Origin: Haloarcula amylolytica JCM 13557
GTDB lineage: Archaea; Halobacteriota; Halobacteria; Halobacteriales; Haloarculaceae
Assembly: GCF_000336615.1 (NCBI RefSeq)
Contig: NZ_AOLW01000012.1
Location: 1-40,754 of the forward strand
Length of the DNA: 40,754 nt
Reading direction: 5' to 3'
In this document: positions 40,664 to 40,754 of the stretch, piece by piece
Numbering within the stretch: the stretch's first letter is position 1
Layout: every line of letters begins with the position of its first letter
Notes under the pieces: model-generated
Databases searched by the model: none
What the model was told of the DNA's origin: nothing
The model's input: the letters and a program-made list of their open reading frames with translations, nothing else
Translations under genes and position numbers: made by a program

Positions 40664-40754
40664 GATCTCCTCCGGCTCCGAGGGAGACACAAAATGGCTC
40701 GGATACCAGCCAGAGTGCTGATACTGCTTGCCGAGAGAAGAAGAACTGATGACC

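Noticed and set aside
1-40754. CRISPR arrays, tRNA or rRNA genes
   Set aside because: No spaced direct repeats of array type and no cloverleaf or rRNA signature were noticed by eye; a tRNA scan could not be run.

Overview
The window is haloarchaeal DNA, most likely from Haloarcula or a close relative and probably from an accessory replicon or plasmid-like region. The evidence is acidic, GC3-rich proteins, twin-arginine signal peptides, many TATA boxes about 25 nt before start codons (leaderless genes), Bat-type HTH regulators, haloarchaeal domains of unknown function (DUF5789, DUF7130-like, DUF7847-like, amphi-Trp), a TnpB element with its small ribbon-helix-helix-like partner, and an ISH4-type IS1595 element. 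The genus is an inference. No tRNA, rRNA, CRISPR array or replication initiator was seen.

Layout. 1-6.9 kb: two related four-helix membrane proteins (484-1479 and 5866-6894) bracket a DUF4177 protein, a small gene with an in-frame amber codon, a GCS2-type ligase broken by one frameshift and preceded by a 25-residue acidic peptide ending in GGA, a YdjM-like membrane hydrolase, an alpha/beta hydrolase and a DUF1328 protein. 6.9-11.1 kb: a PHP phosphoesterase, a diacylglycerol-kinase-like lipid kinase, zinc-ribbon and DUF5789 proteins, small membrane proteins and two striking dyad structures. 11.1-12.1 kb is gene-poor. 12.1-15.1 kb: two Bat-like HTH paralogues flank a TnpB element. 15.4-20.4 kb: a GNAT acetyltransferase, a ParA partition operon with a 13-bp tandem-repeat array, exonuclease VII (XseA with a C-terminal membrane helix, plus XseB) and an HNH endonuclease. 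20.8-28.5 kb: a Tat-exported PQQ-type beta-propeller, several multipass membrane proteins of one superfamily, a winged-helix regulator, a GNAT protein and an amphi-Trp protein.

29.2-36.1 kb is the most coherent block. Six genes on the minus strand encode an inositol-monophosphatase-family enzyme, a lipoprotein solute-binding protein, two sugar-type ABC permeases, an ABC ATPase, and a Tat-exported PI-PLC fused to a ricin-type lectin. I propose a scavenging route: the secreted PI-PLC cleaves phosphoinositides outside the cell, the ABC system imports the product, and the phosphatase releases inositol inside. This is an inference from gene content.

36.2-39.1 kb is a graveyard: a Fic gene fragment fused head-on to a truncated PIN-toxin start, an antitoxin-like ORF, an ISH4-type insertion that splits a 66-residue membrane protein (8-bp target duplication visible, reading frame restored on excision), a frameshifted homing-endonuclease remnant and one copy of a 155-bp dispersed repeat. 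The window ends with an intact Fic protein and a small acidic hypothetical.
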